DNA of 64,000 nt. Origin: Dendrolimus kikuchii. Its lineage: Eukaryota; Arthropoda; Insecta; Lepidoptera; Lasiocampidae. Shown one piece after another: positions 31,803 through 41,789 of this stretch; the first letter of the stretch is position 1, and the number at the start of each line of letters is the position of its first letter. The position numbers and the translations under genes were made by a program. A model generated the notes under the pieces. It saw only the letters and a list, made by a program, of their open reading frames with translations, was not told the origin of the DNA and did no database searches. The stretch covers positions 13,165,001 through 13,229,000 of the forward strand of contig CM034413.1 of NCBI GenBank assembly GCA_019925095.2. The letters run 5' to 3'.

Positions 31803-32306
31803 ATTCAATAACACGCGCAAAGTCCGTCACTAAATAGATCACCAAATGTGCACAAGTCTCGCCTTAATTATGGTTCTCGCTCGACTGCCGATCTCTCCTT
31901 TGGGTCCTTGCTGTATACTGCTCCGATACAATATGGCTGCCCGGCCGCGTAGACCGAATTTCTTAGAAACAATTCGACACACCTGACTAATGACTGCCAT
32001 AAAAGATTACAATACGCAATGGGCTGTTTACAAATTTTAAACACAAAGGTACACCACAACATAAAAATCACTAAATTAATGTCACACACTAACAAAAATA
32101 AACAATAAGCGTGTATGGACTCTAAAATCTTTCATAGAAATTAAGTAGTAAAAAAGGGTACGGAACTCGAGTCCTTAGAGATGTTAATAATAATAATAAA
32201 AAATATAAAAAAACACAAATTAAACAAAAGGAGTCCAAATGAACAAAGGTAATAAAGTGTGCTTTTATGGTATGCAGGTGTGAATCCACTTTGTCGGTTC
32301 GTAACA
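31803..32306 (+). repeat. LTR-G solo LTR, 5'-truncated, with a nested repeat
   Basis: Matches 37199-37709 from ATTCAATAACACGCGC to the end TCGTAACA. A repeat of family E is inserted at about 32050-32214. The first third is missing next to the Harbinger end. Confidence 0.6.
32050..32214 (-). repeat. repeat family E copy
   Basis: GTACACCACAACATAAAAAT through GGGTACGGAACTCGAGTCC to a TAATAATAATAA tail. Related copies lie at 33000-33175 and 57184-57375. Identity unknown. Confidence 0.5.
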
Positions 32307-32340
32307 TTATTATTATGGACAAGCATAGATATTAAGAGGT

Positions 32341-32372
32341 GCGGAGTTATCGCTAAAAAGTGATCTCTTTAA
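32341..32372 (-). repeat. LINE-H tail stem-loop remnant
   Basis: GGAGTTATCGCTAAAAAGTG then ATCTCTTT, the hairpin end of LINE-H in reverse. Confidence 0.5.
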
Positions 32373-32373
32373 T

Positions 32374-32968
32374 AGATTTTATTTTATTGCTTGAGGCAAG
32401 CAAAAAGATCACCCATCCGACGGAAAGTGGTTACGGTCACCAAAGGCCATTTGTAGCATCATAAGTACCACCAATGTACTATCGGCTTCGAACGAAGGAC
32501 TGGAACCCGGCCACTAATGCCGTAACAACTCAAGGTCGTTACGGCGGCATACTTTAGACCACGAATAGTGGCCACCCTGATAGACAAACACCCTTGCACC
32601 TGGGACCTAATTCTGCTATTGCAATATTAGTTAGATTGCGATCGTGTAAAAAGTTTGTCTTCTACTAAATCCACGATATCTTCTCGATATCGTCGCGGCG
32701 GAATAATAGTAGAAAAAAGGTATTATCATTAGCAGAAATGGTAAAGCCATTACATATTTATTTCGCAAAAGGTAGAGTGGCGTGGCATGGGCACATTATT
32801 GAAATTAACAGAATATCAAAAGCAGGCAACCGCACGATTGAGACGATATTGATAAGAGATTTTGACGAGATGGTAATAGTAGAATTGGGCCGCTGTTGGC
32901 GGTTGGTTCGTCGCCTCCTACGACAGGCCGCCTGGCCTCAGGAATTGATATTCTGCGTTCCTACACAG
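32374..32968 (-). repeat. SINE-M old copy interrupted by a MITE
   Basis: Segments 32374-32612 and 32905-32968 together make one degenerate SINE-M. About 290 bp with inverted ends lie between them. Confidence 0.6.
32612..32900. mobile_element. ~290-bp MITE nested in SINE-M
   Basis: Left end CCTAATTCTGCTATT pairs with right end AATAGTAGAATTGGG (13 of 15 positions). The SINE-M sequence continues on both sides. Superfamily unassigned. Confidence 0.5.
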
Positions 32969-32999
32969 ATAGATAGATAAATATGTAACATGAGTATAA

Positions 33000-33175
33000 T
33001 TAGAATAAATTAATATAATAAGTTATTCTTAACCTACACCACATCACAAACATACATTCATTAAATGTCACACACAATAACAAAGTAACAAATAAGCGTG
33101 TACAACTTCCTAACTTCTTAAATTTAATTGTAAAAAAAGGGTACGGAACTAGAGTCCGTTGTTGTTAATTTAAAA
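33000..33175 (-). repeat. repeat family E copy
   Basis: CATTAAATGTCACACACAAT and GGGTACGGAACTAGAGTCC blocks shared with 32050-32214. Confidence 0.5.
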
Positions 33176-33234
33176 AAAACATGAGTATAAACCTATAAGT
33201 ATACTAATAAGAAAGTGTCCATTAGCACTTCTTA

Positions 33235-34065
33235 TTGTCTCTATTAAGGGGAGGACACTTTGTTCATGGGTTCGCTAATAAGTTAGCACAGTACAACTAC
33301 ACTTTAATTTTGAAGTCGAATGGACTTCTTGTGAATCCTGAGAAAACTCAAGTAATTATCATCGGTAGCTCACGGATGCTGTGTAAAGTTGACTGGACCT
33401 GTATGCCAAGTTTTCTCTTTGATGGGAAGCTTATCCCTATTAGTGATAAGGTCAAAAATCTTGGAGTTATATTTGATAGTGAGCTGTCCTGGAGACCCCA
33501 TATAACGGAGTTGGGTCGGGGGTTATTTCTCTCCTCCAGATCACTTTGGCGGCTGAAAAACTTCCTGCCCATCGCCACCAAAATTAAGCTTGCAGAGTCG
33601 TTACTTTTGCCCATACTTGATTATGCCGACGCCAGCTATCTCGATTTGACTCAAGAGCAACTTAATAAACTTGAGCGCCTCCAAAACTTTTCCATAAGGT
33701 TCATATTTGGGTTACGCAAGTATGACCACGTATCTGAATTTCGAAAAAAACTCAAGTGGTTGCCAATTCGTTTTCGCCGGAATACTCACATTCTTTCATT
33801 GCTTTATAGTATTTTATTCATCCCTAATACTCCACAGTACCTTAAAGAACGCTTTGAATTTATTTCTTGCTCTCACAATTTACGCCCTTCCAGTCAACAA
33901 AGACTTATTACTCCTATTCATAATACAACGTTCTTCAATAATTCTTTCACGGTTAAGGCTGTCCAACTTTGGAATTCATTGCCTGTTGCTGTCAGACAAG
34001 CAAAATCCCTAATAACATTTAAGAACTTAGTCAGGAAATTCTATCTGCAATATAATGATATGTAA
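33235..34065 (+). CDS. LINE-H reverse transcriptase C-terminus, open frame
   Basis: A 276-codon open frame covers the end of a non-LTR retrotransposon ORF2. It starts after the catalytic YxDD box, with SNGLLVNPEKTQVIIIGSS and VKNLGVIF (RT thumb-side motifs), then PILDYADASYLDLTQEQLNK, and ends with FTVKAVQLWNSLPVAVRQA. That order is typical of CR1/Jockey-type LINEs. No stops interrupt it, so this 5'-truncated copy is fairly young. It cannot be autonomous because the endonuclease and RT active site are absent. The ATG at 33235 is merely the first codon available. A 3' UTR with a hairpin follows. Confidence 0.8.
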   Translation: MSLLRGGHFVHGFANKLAQYNYTLILKSNGLLVNPEKTQVIIIGSSRMLCKVDWTCMPSFLFDGKLIPISDKVKNLGVIFDSELSWRPHITELGRGLFLSSRSLWRLKNFLPIATKIKLAESLLLPILDYADASYLDLTQEQLNKLERLQNFSIRFIFGLRKYDHVSEFRKKLKWLPIRFRRNTHILSLLYSILFIPNTPQYLKERFEFISCSHNLRPSSQQRLITPIHNTTFFNNSFTVKAVQLWNSLPVAVRQAKSLITFKNLVRKFYLQYNDM

Positions 34066-34330
34066 TTTTATATAATTAGTAGATATTATATTGCATATAG
34101 TTATATGTTTATTATGTTTAAATAGTTGCATATTATCACCATATCTTGTGTATGTATATAACTTATGTGTATATTTGTATATATAGTATAGTTATATATT
34201 TATTATTAAAATGTAAGTAATCGTACAATAATTATGTATACCACCGTCGCCACTCCTAATCAAAATATTCTTGCCACGGGTTGTCTGGAAGAGATCGCTT
34301 TTTAGCGATAAGACCGCCCTTTGTACCCAA
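34066..34330 (+). other. LINE-H 3' UTR with terminal stem-loop
   Basis: AT-rich UTR ending in GAGATCGCTTTTTAGCGATA then AGACCGCC. ATCGC-TTTTTA-GCGAT forms a 5-bp hairpin. The same hairpin ends the LINE-H tails near 19600, 19970 and 32345, so it is probably the reverse-transcriptase recognition end. Confidence 0.7.
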
Positions 34331-34349
34331 CTAGACTAATTAATACTAG

Positions 34350-34442
34350 TACATACATAACTTCACGCCAGTTCCCTTGCGGGGTAGACACGAACAACGG
34401 AGCGCCATTCAGTCTTATTCTTACACACCTCACTTGCTTCTT
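34350..34442 (-). mobile_element. RTE-A 3' end, short copy
   Basis: ACATACATAACTTCACGCC tail on the plus strand. Truncated after CACTTGCTTCTT. Target duplication not clear. Confidence 0.75.
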
Positions 34443-34890
34443 GTAATATTAATGTGGTATTTTTCAATACAACATTTAAGAAAAAAAATGAGTATAGACC
34501 TATATAGCATATTAAATAAATTAAAAGTACACTTGCTCTTATCCACGGTCAAAAAGGACGAAAATGTGCACATTGTGATTGGCAACTAAAAAGTGGTTTC
34601 CTAAAAAACTGTCCGCCAGATGCTTCGGGCTCTGTCGGGTTCGGGATAACCGGTTCCCGTCTCACGTCACCTCTAAATAAGCCTCGTATTGTTCCAAGTT
34701 ACAGGAGGCAGACTGATTCTATAGGGCTTCTAGTCAATCCGGGCGTAAAATTTACGCTCAGACGAACAAAATAGGTAGAACGAGCACCGAGCTCTCACAG
34801 TGAAGCCAGTTAAAGGATCAATCAATGTTTGTCCGATTGGTTACGGTAAAAACCTTGCTTCACAAAATAATATGTCTCACCTCTTCCTAA
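34443..34890. other. intergenic, no gene seen
   Basis: Mixed composition, no exon or repeat ends assigned. Confidence 0.4.
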
Positions 34891-34955
34891 GGTGAAGGTA
34901 AGGAAAGGAATGCTGCGGTGGTTCGGGCATGTGGAAAGAATGCATGATGAAAGAG
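34891..34955 (+). mobile_element. RTE-A internal fragment
   Basis: Encodes VRKGMLRWFGHVERMHDER and stops there; lacks the 3' tail, so it is a rearranged or deleted copy. Confidence 0.7.
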
Positions 34956-35163
34956 TGGACCTCGCTGAGGAATTGAGTAAGTTTAACCTGTTTCTTCATC
35001 AATTGATGCACCCACTACTTAGACTCGGACAGCTTAAAGAATTATTGACTTTAGGACCAATTAAAAATTATTAAAGAAATTGTCATGTCTTATCAAAAGT
35101 TGTTGAATTTATGAAACGATATTCCTTCACAGAAATTAATTTTTATGTAGCACTAGTCAACCC

Positions 35164-35490
35164 GAGTTGGTCTGAAAGAGAGTGTCGGGGTGAAGGTAAG
35201 GAAAGGACTGCTCCGGTGGTTCGGGCATGATGAAAGAATGACTAAACACATACAATGCAAAAGTGGATGGATGCAGAAGTCGTGGAAGGCCACGACACAC
35301 CTTCCATGATCAAATTGATCGTGTACTAGCAGAAGGTGATGTCAGGAGCCTTAAGAACAGACGAGCGTGCATGACGTGAGCTATGAATGTCAAAGAAGCA
35401 AGTGAGGTGTGTAAGAATAAGCCTGAATGGCGCTCTGTTGCTCGTGCCTACCCCGCAAGGGAACTGGCGTGAAGTTATGTATGTATGTAC
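35164..35490 (+). mobile_element. RTE-A 3' end, 327 bp
   Basis: Starts GAGTTGGTCTGAAAGAGAGT and runs to the TATG tail. A small deletion after TTCGGGCATG and another near ACTAAACACATA break the frame. Confidence 0.8.
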
Positions 35491-35501
35491 CTCTTCGTAG
35501 A

Positions 35502-35640
35502 TGCTAATGTTATAAATGCGAAAGTAACTCTGTCTGCTATTCTTTCATGATAAAAAGCACTTACTGAATTTGCTGAAATTTGATATATAATTATTTTAGT
35601 GTAAATTTAATAACTTTTGCTATACTATCTGCCATTCTAA
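35502..35640 (+). repeat. Helitron-like 5' fragment
   Basis: GATGCTAATGTTATAAATGC then GAAAGTAACTCTGTCTG, the typical 5' start of a lepidopteran Helitron group. No CTAG end follows. Confidence 0.45.
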
Positions 35641-35814
35641 TTGCGGGCGGGTAGTTGTAATCACTAATCGGATTTAAAAGCTAGCCGGTGTATCGACTTA
35701 ATATCATTCTAAGTACAACTTTGGTCGGATGCACATGTCATATTAGCGCTCTAGGTTAGGTAATTATTATGCGAGAATCATAACTTATAACTAATTGCAA
35801 TTAAGCTCCGCAGT

Positions 35815-36205
35815 CTTCGTTACTGACACTGACAGCGAGACTGGTCTACAAATTCAAAGTCGCTCAACGGGCTATGGAACGAGCTATGTTAGGTGTTTCT
35901 CTTATGGATAAAATCAGAAATGAGAACATCCGAAAGAGAACGAAGGTAACCGACATAGCTCGCAAAATTAGCAAGTTGAAGTGGCAGTAGGCCGGTCACG
36001 TCTGTCGCAGGACCGACGGCCGATGTAGCAAACGAGTCCTGGAATGGAGACCACGTCTCGGCAAACGTAGCGTAGGACGCCCGCCAGGCCCGTGGACTGA
36101 CGACCTGCGCAAGATCGCCGGCAGGGGCAGGATGAGGAAGACGGGAGACCGGGCGCGTACTTGGGGAGGCCTACGTCCAGCAGTGGACCGTGATTGGCTG
36201 AAAAA
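35815..36205 (+). pseudogene. RTE-B LINE reverse transcriptase C-terminus
   Basis: Frame reads VYKFKVAQRAMERAMLGVSL, DKIRNENIRKRTKVTDIA, then CRRTDGRCSKRVLEWRPRLG and VGRPPGPWTDDLRKIAG. This is the canonical C-terminal block of an RTE-type LINE. A stop replaces the tryptophan in the KWQWAGH motif, and the end drifts in frame. Confidence 0.8.
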
Positions 36206-36292
36206 AAAGTATTCGTTTTGAATTTAAAAAAATAGTTCTCAAAGTTCAACTTGTTTGGTTATATAAATCCCGCAATACCAGCCTATAGTATT

Positions 36293-36557
36293 ACATACAT
36301 ACATGCATAACTTCACGCCAGTTCCCTTGCGGGGTAGGCACGAACAACAGAGCGTCATTTAGGCTTATTCTTACACACCTCACTTGCTTCTTTGACATTC
36401 ATAGCTCTTGTCATGCACGCTCGTCTGTCCTTAAGGCTCCTGACATCACCTTCTGCTAGTACACGATCAATTTGATCATGGAAGGTGTTTCGTGGCCTTC
36501 CACGACTTCTGCATCCATCCACTTTTGTATTGTATATCTGTTTAGTCATTCTTTCAT
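36293..36557 (-). mobile_element. RTE-A 3' end, 265 bp
   Basis: Plus-strand ACATACATACATGCATAAC tail, frame open back to KQIYNTKVDGCRSRGR. Ends at TCTTTCAT. TSD not clear. Confidence 0.8.
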
Positions 36558-36600
36558 TATCTGTGGTCTATTTAATATTTATAAATCTTGGATATTACTA

Positions 36601-36779
36601 CCCGTGCGCGGAAGGTTTGCCGATAGTCTCGTGATATCACACATCGATGGTTAGTAGGGTTGACAAAAAGGTTACATAAATAGTTGTTGCAATAAATGTA
36701 TCATTTTAATAATATTATTGTATGTAATTTACATAGTACAACAATAGTAAGTAGTCATCGGCAAACCTTCTGCGCGCGG
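36601..36779. mobile_element. 179-bp MITE
   Basis: Left CCCGTGCGCGGAAGGTTTGC pairs with the right end (reverse complement CCGCGCGCAGAAGGTTTGCC), about 28-bp inverted repeats around an AT-rich core. Non-coding. Confidence 0.6.
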
Positions 36780-37198
36780 CTTATAAGTGAAATAACCTAG
36801 CCGAAATCAGATGTTATATGCATGAAAACAAAATTAAAAATACATATAATAAAAGATTGTCGCTTTCATTTGATGACATTAAAACGATCTATACTAAATT
36901 TGTTTACGGCTTAAAAGTTATTATACAAAATGGCGTTTGCCTCGATATTTTAATTTGTAGTTTATATAATTTTTTCATGACTGAGACGTCTTTTTATTCA
37001 AGAGGAAACCTACTTGACAACCATCATGCAGGGGGATACCAGCATGATATAAATAGTATGTGTAAGTAACTGCGTATTGTAGGCAGGTTTAGATAAGGTC
37101 TTAGAACTAGTATCTTGTGCCCTTCACGGGCGTTAGGCAAGCTTGTGTCTGTGTGCGTGTTTGTTAGGTTCAAATATTTAAAAACTGTATCAAAATAT
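36780..37198. other. intergenic, no gene seen
   Basis: Short open frame at 36818-37069 without domain or splice support. Confidence 0.35.
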
Positions 37199-37709
37199 TG
37201 TTACGAGTTGCAGGATTGGAATTAAAATGCCGTTGGAATTATTATAGAGTTTGTTAGAACTATACAAACACATATAACACAGGTACAAATATAACCGAAC
37301 GCAAAAGTCCAAACGTAATGCAGAAGATCGTAATTCAAATACACGCGCAAACTCCGTCACTAAATAGATTACCGAATGTACACAAGTCTTGCTTCGCTTG
37401 TGGTTATCGCTAGACTGCCTCATCTTTCCATTGGGGCATTGCTTTATACTGCACAGACGCCATATGTCTGCCCGGCCGCGTGTACCGAATTTCTTTGAAT
37501 CAGTTTGTACTTTTAAATCCGAGACACCTGGCAGTGATCACAATACAGCAATAGGCCGTAAAAGGTTACAATACACAATGGGCTGTTTTCTAATCATACA
37601 TTTTAAACACAAAGTAAACAAAGAAGTCCAAATGCCGAAAAGGTAATAAAATATGTTTCTACAGGTATGCAGGTGTGAATTTGTCTTTGTCGGCACCTAG
37701 GTCGTAACA
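37199..37709 (+). repeat. LTR-G solo LTR, 511 bp
   Basis: Starts TGTTACGAGTTGCAGG and ends TCGGCACCTAGGTCGTAACA, so it has TG...CA ends with a short TGTTACGA/TCGTAACA inverted pair. AATAAA near 37645 could be its polyadenylation signal. No internal retrotransposon region adjoins it. Family (Gypsy or BEL) not decided. Confidence 0.65.
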
Positions 37710-38070
37710 AAATGGTATTGCTCCCTATACGTTTAAAAGATAGTCATGAAGTGATTTATGTTATGACGTTTTGATGGCCTCTGTAGTTGAGCGGGCTAAG
37801 CCCTAGTCGGTCGGACTCACTGGAACGCAGAGGGTCTCGGTTCATTTCGTAAACGAACGTTCCGTTATTTACTATGGTCTGGGTGTCTGGGATCGGCCCC
37901 AGTGGTCCGTTATGTACATTAAAACCTCTGTACTTGAAGGGAAACAGAGTTACAGAGTTTTCGACTTAGCGAAATTTGTAAGGAAATATTCGACTTGTAG
38001 AGGTTAAGATTTAATCTAACTGGTTTTAAGTTAGAGAGGTGAAATAAGATTTTTTAAAAAGGTGTTTAAA

Positions 38071-38389
38071 TACAAGCTATTGAGATCCTGGATATCATGT
38101 AGCAGCAGAGTGTTAGCCAAGACAAGTAAAACGAGCCCAAACACGACGTGTCCATTTTGTTTAGTACAGGAGTTCCTATTATCCTATCCTATTTAGTACA
38201 GGAGACCACCTTCCGGCTCCATCATCAGATCAGCTCCATGGTACCATATTATTGCATTGTCACGCGATATACATATGCGTGCAGAATTTCAGCTCAATCG
38301 GAAACCGGGGAAGTTGGTCAAATTTAACTTGCAAGATTCCACCCGAACTTACATTCATACATCCATTGCAAGTTAAATAAAAGCTTGTA
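38071..38389 (+). repeat. repeat family X copy 1
   Basis: TACAAGCTATTGAGATCCTG to TTAAATAAAAGCTTGTAA, about 90% identical to 45673-45975. It has an extra duplicated CTATTTAGTACAGGAG segment. Terminal TACAAGCT/AGCTTGTA are inverted. Class unknown. Confidence 0.6.
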
Positions 38390-38531
38390 ATAAATGAACT
38401 ACTAATTATAGAGGTAAAAAACGTTTTTCAATTATTGCTATGTTCGAGATACAGAGGTCCAATTTATTTTTTCGAGTTATAGAAGGAAAATAAGTACTGA
38501 ATTTGCTTATAGGGTCTCACTAATTATTTAC

Positions 38532-38780
38532 AGATATACAATGCAAAAGTGGATGGATGCAGAAGTCGTGGAAGGCCACGACACACCTTCCATGATCAAA
38601 TTGATCGTGTACTAGAAGGTGATGTCAGGAGCCTTAAGAACAGACGAGCGTGCATGACAAGTGTTATGAATGTCAAAGAAGCAAGTGAGGTGTGTAAGAA
38701 TAAGCCTAAATGGCGCTCTGTTGCTCGTGCCTACCCCGCAAGGGAACTGGCGTGAAGTTATGTATGTATGTATGTATGTA
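38532..38780 (+). mobile_element. RTE-A 3' end, 249 bp
   Basis: Begins ACAGATATACAATGC and ends with a five-unit TATG tail. A 3-bp loss gives VLEGD for VLAEGD. Confidence 0.8.
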
Positions 38781-39119
38781 AGAGAAGGGAACACAATTTT
38801 TTTTCGAGTTTGGGAGGTTTTCGACTTACCGAAGTTCGACTTAAAGAGGTTCTACTGTATTACCCATAACACAAGTGTAACTTAGCTTGGCGATACACAA
38901 TGCGTGTGATTGTCTGCTGATTATTTATTTATTTTATTTCCTTGTGCTGTATTGTAAAATTTATTTAGAAGCACTTGCTAGGTTTTGAAATTGTGCAATA
39001 TCCGTTGAGTAGTTTTTGAGGAATGGAGTACTATTTTCTATATTTATGATAATAAAAAATACGTTTGTTATTTCCGTGATTACATTTGTTTAATAAATAT
39101 TTTTTTCTATAAAATGTTG

Positions 39120-39425
39120 TTTTTTTTTATTGCAGGAGATCAGCAGACAGGCAGACGGCCCACTTGATGGAAAGCGGCTACCATCGCCTATGGACATTTG
39201 CAACACCAAAGATGCTACAAATGCGCTGCTGCTCTCTTAAGGGAGACTGGAACCTGGTCACTAATGCCGGAACACAACTCAAGGTTGTTATGGCGGCATA
39301 CTTTAGACCAAGGGTGGTAGCCATCCAGTCGGGCAAATGCCCTACCACTTGGCTGTGGGTTGTTAAGTCGACCCTTGCGACAGGCCGCCCGGCCGCAGGA
39401 AATTGTATTCTTTCTCCGTTCCTGA
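39120..39425 (-). repeat. SINE-M near full-length copy
   Basis: T-rich head, then GCAGGAGATCAGCAGACAGG through to TTGTATTCTTTCTCCGTTCC. About 300 bp, well preserved. Confidence 0.8.
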
Positions 39426-39857
39426 CCGTGACGGTCATTCCATTTCGTAAAACGGACCCCGAGCGAAACTAATTGGAGATCCCTGCTTTATGGGTTATAG
39501 GCTCGGTACCTAATATGCGAGAATTCAGTTTACACGTGAATATTTGCGAATTAACATTATGTAGTTGTTTTAGTTTGAAATTTGTAAACATTGTACGTGT
39601 TGCACGCTGCTTGTGCCCTAGTTTAGGAATGTGCAATATTTTATTTGTCGGACCATTTTAATTGTTATTTTGAATGGCTAATTTGGCCATTAAAATGCCT
39701 TACGTAAGAGAAACTTGCGTGTAGTCAGTTGTAATCTAACATGTGTTCATCAACTGTTAGAAAAATCAAGAACGTTTCGTCTATTAATTACTAAATTGTT
39801 TAATGTTATATTTTTAATCTTTTTATAATGTTCACTATTGACATCAATTTGTATTTT
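39426..39857. other. intergenic, no gene seen
   Basis: Non-repetitive by eye, AT-rich, no exon signals. Confidence 0.4.
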
Positions 39858-39873
39858 ATTAATTAATAGGGCT

Positions 39874-40910
39874 TTTTTTTTACAAGGGGAAATCCATTTG
39901 CGGACCCCCCGCCGGAGGGACTTCGGCGGGGGAGTGTGGGACTCGCCGGCTAGAGGAGCCGGAATACCCACTAAAACCCGTTGGTACCACCTGACGCCAT
40001 GAGCCGGGGTCACGGGATATGCGTGAGCTTTTCTTCCGCGACCCCGGCTGGCGTGGGCCCACCCCAGAAATGCGGCAGGCCTTTCCGTACTCTTGTTTGA
40101 GAGGGGCGCGCGCGGCCATCGACGCGCCCCTTACTCGGCGGCTTTAGATGCGGGCGACGGCCTTATAGCCTCCCCTGACCGTCACCCGCGCCGCGCGTTC
40201 ATGGCGGCCGGAGGTTCGTATTCCTCCGGCGCCGAGACCGGTTATTGCGGCGGGAGAGGAGCGCGGCTGCTCGCTCTGTCTCCCGCTCCGCCGCCTTCTT
40301 TGCGGACATGACGGCCTCGCAAAAGGAGGCGACGGCGTCCCATTCAGGTTGGCCCCCGACCATGGCCTGGACCACGGCCGGAAGCGACAGGTCTGGTCCG
40401 ATGTTTGCGCCGAGGACACGGCGCTCCTCGTCCCAGGTTGGACACTCCTGCAGAGTGTGCAACGTCGTGTCCTCGACGCTGGCACTGCAGTGCTGGCACC
40501 CTGACGACGACTCACGCCCTATCTGACACAGGTACCGGCCGAAGCAGCCGTGCCCGATCAGTACCTGCGTCTGGCGGAACGTCAGGGTGCCGTGCCTCCG
40601 GTCAATCCACTGTGGCAGGACGGGCCTTACCGCCTCTACGGTTCTATGACCGGCGCTGGGGTGCGCAAGTCGACTCTGCCATTCCACCATGATATCCCGC
40701 CGGAAGTCCGCCCTTTTAGCCTCGATTTCCCGAGGCGCAGGACGGAAGTCCCGACTGAGGGCGTCCTTGCGCCAGTCGTACACGGCCGCAAGGACGCGCG
40801 CCTCTAGATCCCATGGTGGGGGTCCGGCTAGGAGGGAGGCCGCCTCAAAGGAGATCGTACGATACCCCCTTATAGCCCTGACGGCCAGCGCGCGCTGCGG
40901 ACGTCGCAGC
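39874..40910 (-). mobile_element. R1-clade LINE, 5'-truncated, 16-bp TSD
   Basis: 1,037-bp GC-rich island: poly-T (A-tail on minus) at 39874, 3' UTR to about 40198, then coding sequence to 40910. ATTAATTAATAGGGCT at 39858-39873 is repeated exactly at 40911-40926. Confidence 0.92.
40199..40910 (-). CDS. R1-clade LINE ORF2 C-terminus, open frame
   Basis: 237-codon open frame, 5'-truncated by incomplete reverse transcription, so the first codon is not a real start. It opens LRRPQRALAVRAIRGYRTIS and AGPPPWDLEARVLAAVYDW, the conserved post-RT segment of R1-type LINEs. A CCHC knuckle follows, GCQHCSASVEDTTLHTLQEC. The C-terminal tail is rich in arginine. The RT and endonuclease domains are missing. 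The GC content and codon use contrast sharply with the flanks, as usual for R1-type ORFs. Long plus-strand frames over the same span are shadows. Confidence 0.85.
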
Positions 40911-41037
40911 ATTAATTAATAGGGCTCGCACTACGCATTTAAGCCTGATTTACATTAGTTAAGTAGCGAGTAAAGTCCTTATCATTGTTTGGATATAAAA
41001 TTTCCAGTTATATAATAAATTGTTGATTAATGTTTTA

Positions 41038-41332
41038 TCCGTGCAGGAACGGAGAAAGAATACAATTTCCTGTGTTGGGGCGGCCTGTCGTAAGAGGCGA
41101 CTAAACAACCCACAGCCAGGTGGTAGGGTATTTGCTCGACTGGATGGCGACCACCCCTGGTCTAGAGTATGCCGCCATAACAACCTTGTGTTGTGTTCCG
41201 GCATAGTGACCAGGTTCCAGTCTTCTTTAAGAGAGCAGCAGCGCATTTGTAGCACCTTTGGTGTTTGGTGGCTTTCCATAAAGTGGGCCGTCTGCCTGTC
41301 TGCTGAACTCCTGCAATAACAAAATTAAAAAA
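41038..41332 (+). repeat. SINE-M full-length copy
   Basis: ATCCGTGCAGGAACGGAGAA to CTCCTGCAATAACAAAATT, with a 20-bp gap after GGTGTT. Confidence 0.8.
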
Positions 41333-41559
41333 TGTGCGGTTCCTATATCTTATTAATCAATTACTTGTCCTACCATCGGTTGAACTTTAACATTACTTGT
41401 CTGGAGCTTATGTCAAATTTTAAACGATAGTAAAGTAAACGAACGCTCCGTAAGATATAGGAATCATTAATTAGTAGATGTCTGTCCAAACGATAATAGG
41501 GACATAATCGCAAGTAACTTTATTTTGATATCCACAAGCTTACGCTTGTAATATAAGTA

Positions 41560-41735
41560 TTATGCAACGGACTACTCCGGCGTCGATCCCCGGCAATGAG
41601 ACCATAGTAAAAGACAGGAAGTTCATTTACGAAATTTACCATGCCAGTTATAGAACCTGGAGCTACTACTGTGTTCCAGTGACCTCGGCCAAAGGCCAAA
41701 GGCTTAGTCCGCTCAGTGTTTTGAAATGTGGTAGA
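41560..41735 (-). repeat. SINE-T copy
   Basis: Plus strand reads ATGCAACGGACTACTCC and GACCATAGTAAA, ending with the decayed head AGGCTTAGTCCGCTCAG. Confidence 0.6.
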
Positions 41736-41789
41736 GCCGTACTGGAATGATTATCTTGATTACAGCTCTTAGGGCAGGCTCGATCGGTG

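Larger units (their letters stand above)
37917..38857. mobile_element. pogo/Tc1-like element with TA duplication, carrying two nested repeats
   Basis: Left end CATTAAAACCTCTGTACTTG; right end, reverse complemented, CAGTAGAACCTCTTTAAGTC. TA lies at 37915-37916 and 38858-38859, and the SINE-T rejoins across it. Inverted ends of the CAGTARAACCTC type with TA targets are typical of pogo-like Tc1/mariner elements. Repeat X (38071-38389) and an RTE-A copy (38532-38780) are nested inside. No transposase remains. Confidence 0.75.
37775..38935 (+). repeat. SINE-T interrupted by a pogo-like element
   Basis: Head GGCCTCTGTAGTTGAGCGGG and body at 37775-37914; the remainder (TTACCCATAACACAAGTG to GTCTGCTGATTATTTATT) resumes at 38860. 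Between them lies a 941-bp TA-flanked element. Confidence 0.8.

Noticed and set aside
27752..32306. Harbinger insertion into a single identifiable target
   Set aside because: The left flank is SINE-M and the right flank is an LTR-G piece, and neither resumes on the other side, so the original target cannot be stated.
40245..40919. Several long plus-strand frames between 40245 and 40919
   Set aside because: They are GC-driven shadows of the R1-clade frame on the minus strand, which has the conserved motifs and the CCHC knuckle.
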